Notes under the pieces: generated by a model
Told to the model about the DNA's origin: nothing
The model's database searches: none
The model's input: the letters and a program-made list of their open reading frames with translations, nothing else
Translations under genes and position numbers: made by a program
NCBI GenBank assembly: GCA_022826505.1
Contig: JAJDUQ010000269.1
Span: 1-63,917 of the forward strand
DNA length: 63,917 bases
Reading direction: 5' to 3'
Origin: Gammaproteobacteria bacterium
GTDB taxonomy: Bacteria > Pseudomonadota > Gammaproteobacteria > HK1
Part shown: positions 63,463-63,917 of the stretch, piece after piece
Layout of the letters: every line of letters starts with the position of its first letter
Position numbering within the stretch: the stretch's first letter is position 1

Positions 63463-63719
63463 CCGGCGGCTTCCTGGTGACGCCGCACCTCTCGCGCGAG
63501 CGCGGCGCCGTAGTTCTGCTCGATCCACAGCAGCCTCAGCGCCCGCTCGCCGAGTTCCGGGTGCCGCGCCCGCAACGCCGCGCGCGAGAGCGCGATCATC
63601 GAGCGGCTGAACCGCAATCCCGCCTGGAGGCGACCACCGGGTCCCATGCGCCGCAACGCCTCGAGCTGCGCTTCATCGGCGGCGCGGCTGGTGTCGCGTG
63701 GTGGGTGGTGGTCTTCCAT
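63429..63719 (-). CDS. Small partner protein of the nucleotidyltransferase
   Basis: A 96-residue, Arg-rich helical protein: RLQAGLRFSRSMIALSRAALRARHPELGERALRLLWIEQNYG. Proteins of this kind often precede AbiEii-like nucleotidyltransferase genes with overlapping codons, as here (34 bases). Its role, perhaps antitoxin or RNA-binding partner, is inferred from position only. Confidence 0.7.
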   Translation of the reverse strand: MEDHHPPRDTSRAADEAQLEALRRMGPGGRLQAGLRFSRSMIALSRAALRARHPELGERALRLLWIEQNYGAALAREVRRHQEAAGWTGTTISPSR

Positions 63720-63807
63720 GCTCGATGACTATCTCACGCTGTCGGCCCGAGCGGAATGCCCGCCCGGGGAATCGCGGCTAAGGACTCTCGCCAAAATAAA
63801 GTGTTCG

Positions 63808-63917
63808 TTATGGATGTCTGGGAGACACGCTGTAGTTCCACTCGCCATGGAATGCATCGCGCTTGATGGACAAGGTGTCCATCTGCTCGTCGCTCACCTG
63901 CCGCCCAGTCGGATAGC
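63808..63917 (-). mobile_element. 3' end of an ISAzo13-type transposase (partial)
   Basis: The minus strand enters from the window edge in frame as YPTGRQVSDEQM, then TLSIKRDAFHGEWNYSVSP and a TAA stop at 63810-63808. YPTG-KV-DE and KRD-FHGEWNY are the C-terminal hallmark of ISAzo13-family DDE transposases. Beyond the stop, TTTATTTTGGCGAGAGTCC (63806-63788 on the minus strand) could be part of the terminal inverted repeat. The remainder of the element lies outside the window, so I cannot tell whether it is intact. Confidence 0.78.

Overview
The window is about 64 kb of GC-rich, gene-dense DNA with no rRNA or tRNA gene that I can recognise. Gene content suggests an uncultivated Pseudomonadota-like bacterium that lives on organic nitrogen and methylated compounds. 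It has polyamine-type and oligopeptide ABC importers, hydantoinase/oxoprolinase-type subunits, an MttB-superfamily methyltransferase, two dimethylglycine/sarcosine dehydrogenase-like flavoproteins, a TMADH-like flavin oxidoreductase, a P450 and a phytanoyl-CoA-type dioxygenase. The exact taxon cannot be read from the window.

Layout. (1) 1-8.2 kb: a peptide natural-product (RiPP) locus. A leftward NHLP-type precursor ends in a tiny Arg-Cys4-Phe core. Divergent from it are an HlyD-like protein, a C39 peptidase-ABC exporter and a second NHLM-type ABC protein. A SagB-type dehydrogenase points back towards them. A further leftward gene starts at the left edge with a good ribosome-binding site and runs out of the window. 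(2) 8.4-20.5 kb, leftward: an RND efflux pump, then a hyuA-hyuB-ABC (ATPase, binding protein, two permeases) catabolic operon. (3) 21.2-33.6 kb: a MEMO-AMMECR1 fusion, a DsbA-like isomerase, YbaK, a GMC oxidoreductase, a second hydantoinase-B protein, a TMADH-like oxidoreductase, a P450, a PhyH-type dioxygenase and a PQQ sugar dehydrogenase. (4) 33.6-35.9 kb: a MntA-HepT toxin-antitoxin pair, then an exported thioredoxin whose WCxxC motif is interrupted by an in-frame TGA at the first Cys (candidate selenoprotein), beside a CcdA-type electron-transfer membrane protein. (5) 36.1-43.0 kb, leftward: a dehydrogenase, an oligopeptide ABC importer whose binding-protein gene has lost its 5' part, and an MttB-family methyltransferase. 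(6) 43.1-47.0 kb: toxin-antitoxin remnants and modules, a methyltransferase, a cupin and a luciferase-like oxidoreductase. (7) 47.0-54.1 kb: two demethylating flavoproteins and a two-subunit fumarase/tartrate-dehydratase-type hydro-lyase. (8) 54.2-63.9 kb: an accessory island. It has an AAA ATPase with a truncated TOPRIM-like partner, a PIN/RHH module, a diverged second copy of the ttdB-ATPase junction, a 1756-residue exonuclease-RecQ-UvrD protein, a nucleotidyltransferase pair, and the 3' end of an ISAzo13-type transposase at the right edge.

The strongest leads are the candidate Sec-thioredoxin/CcdA pair, the Cys4 RiPP with its SagB enzyme, the two alleles of the ttdB-ATPase junction, and the double-helicase protein. 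All calls come from reading the sequence; no database search was run.
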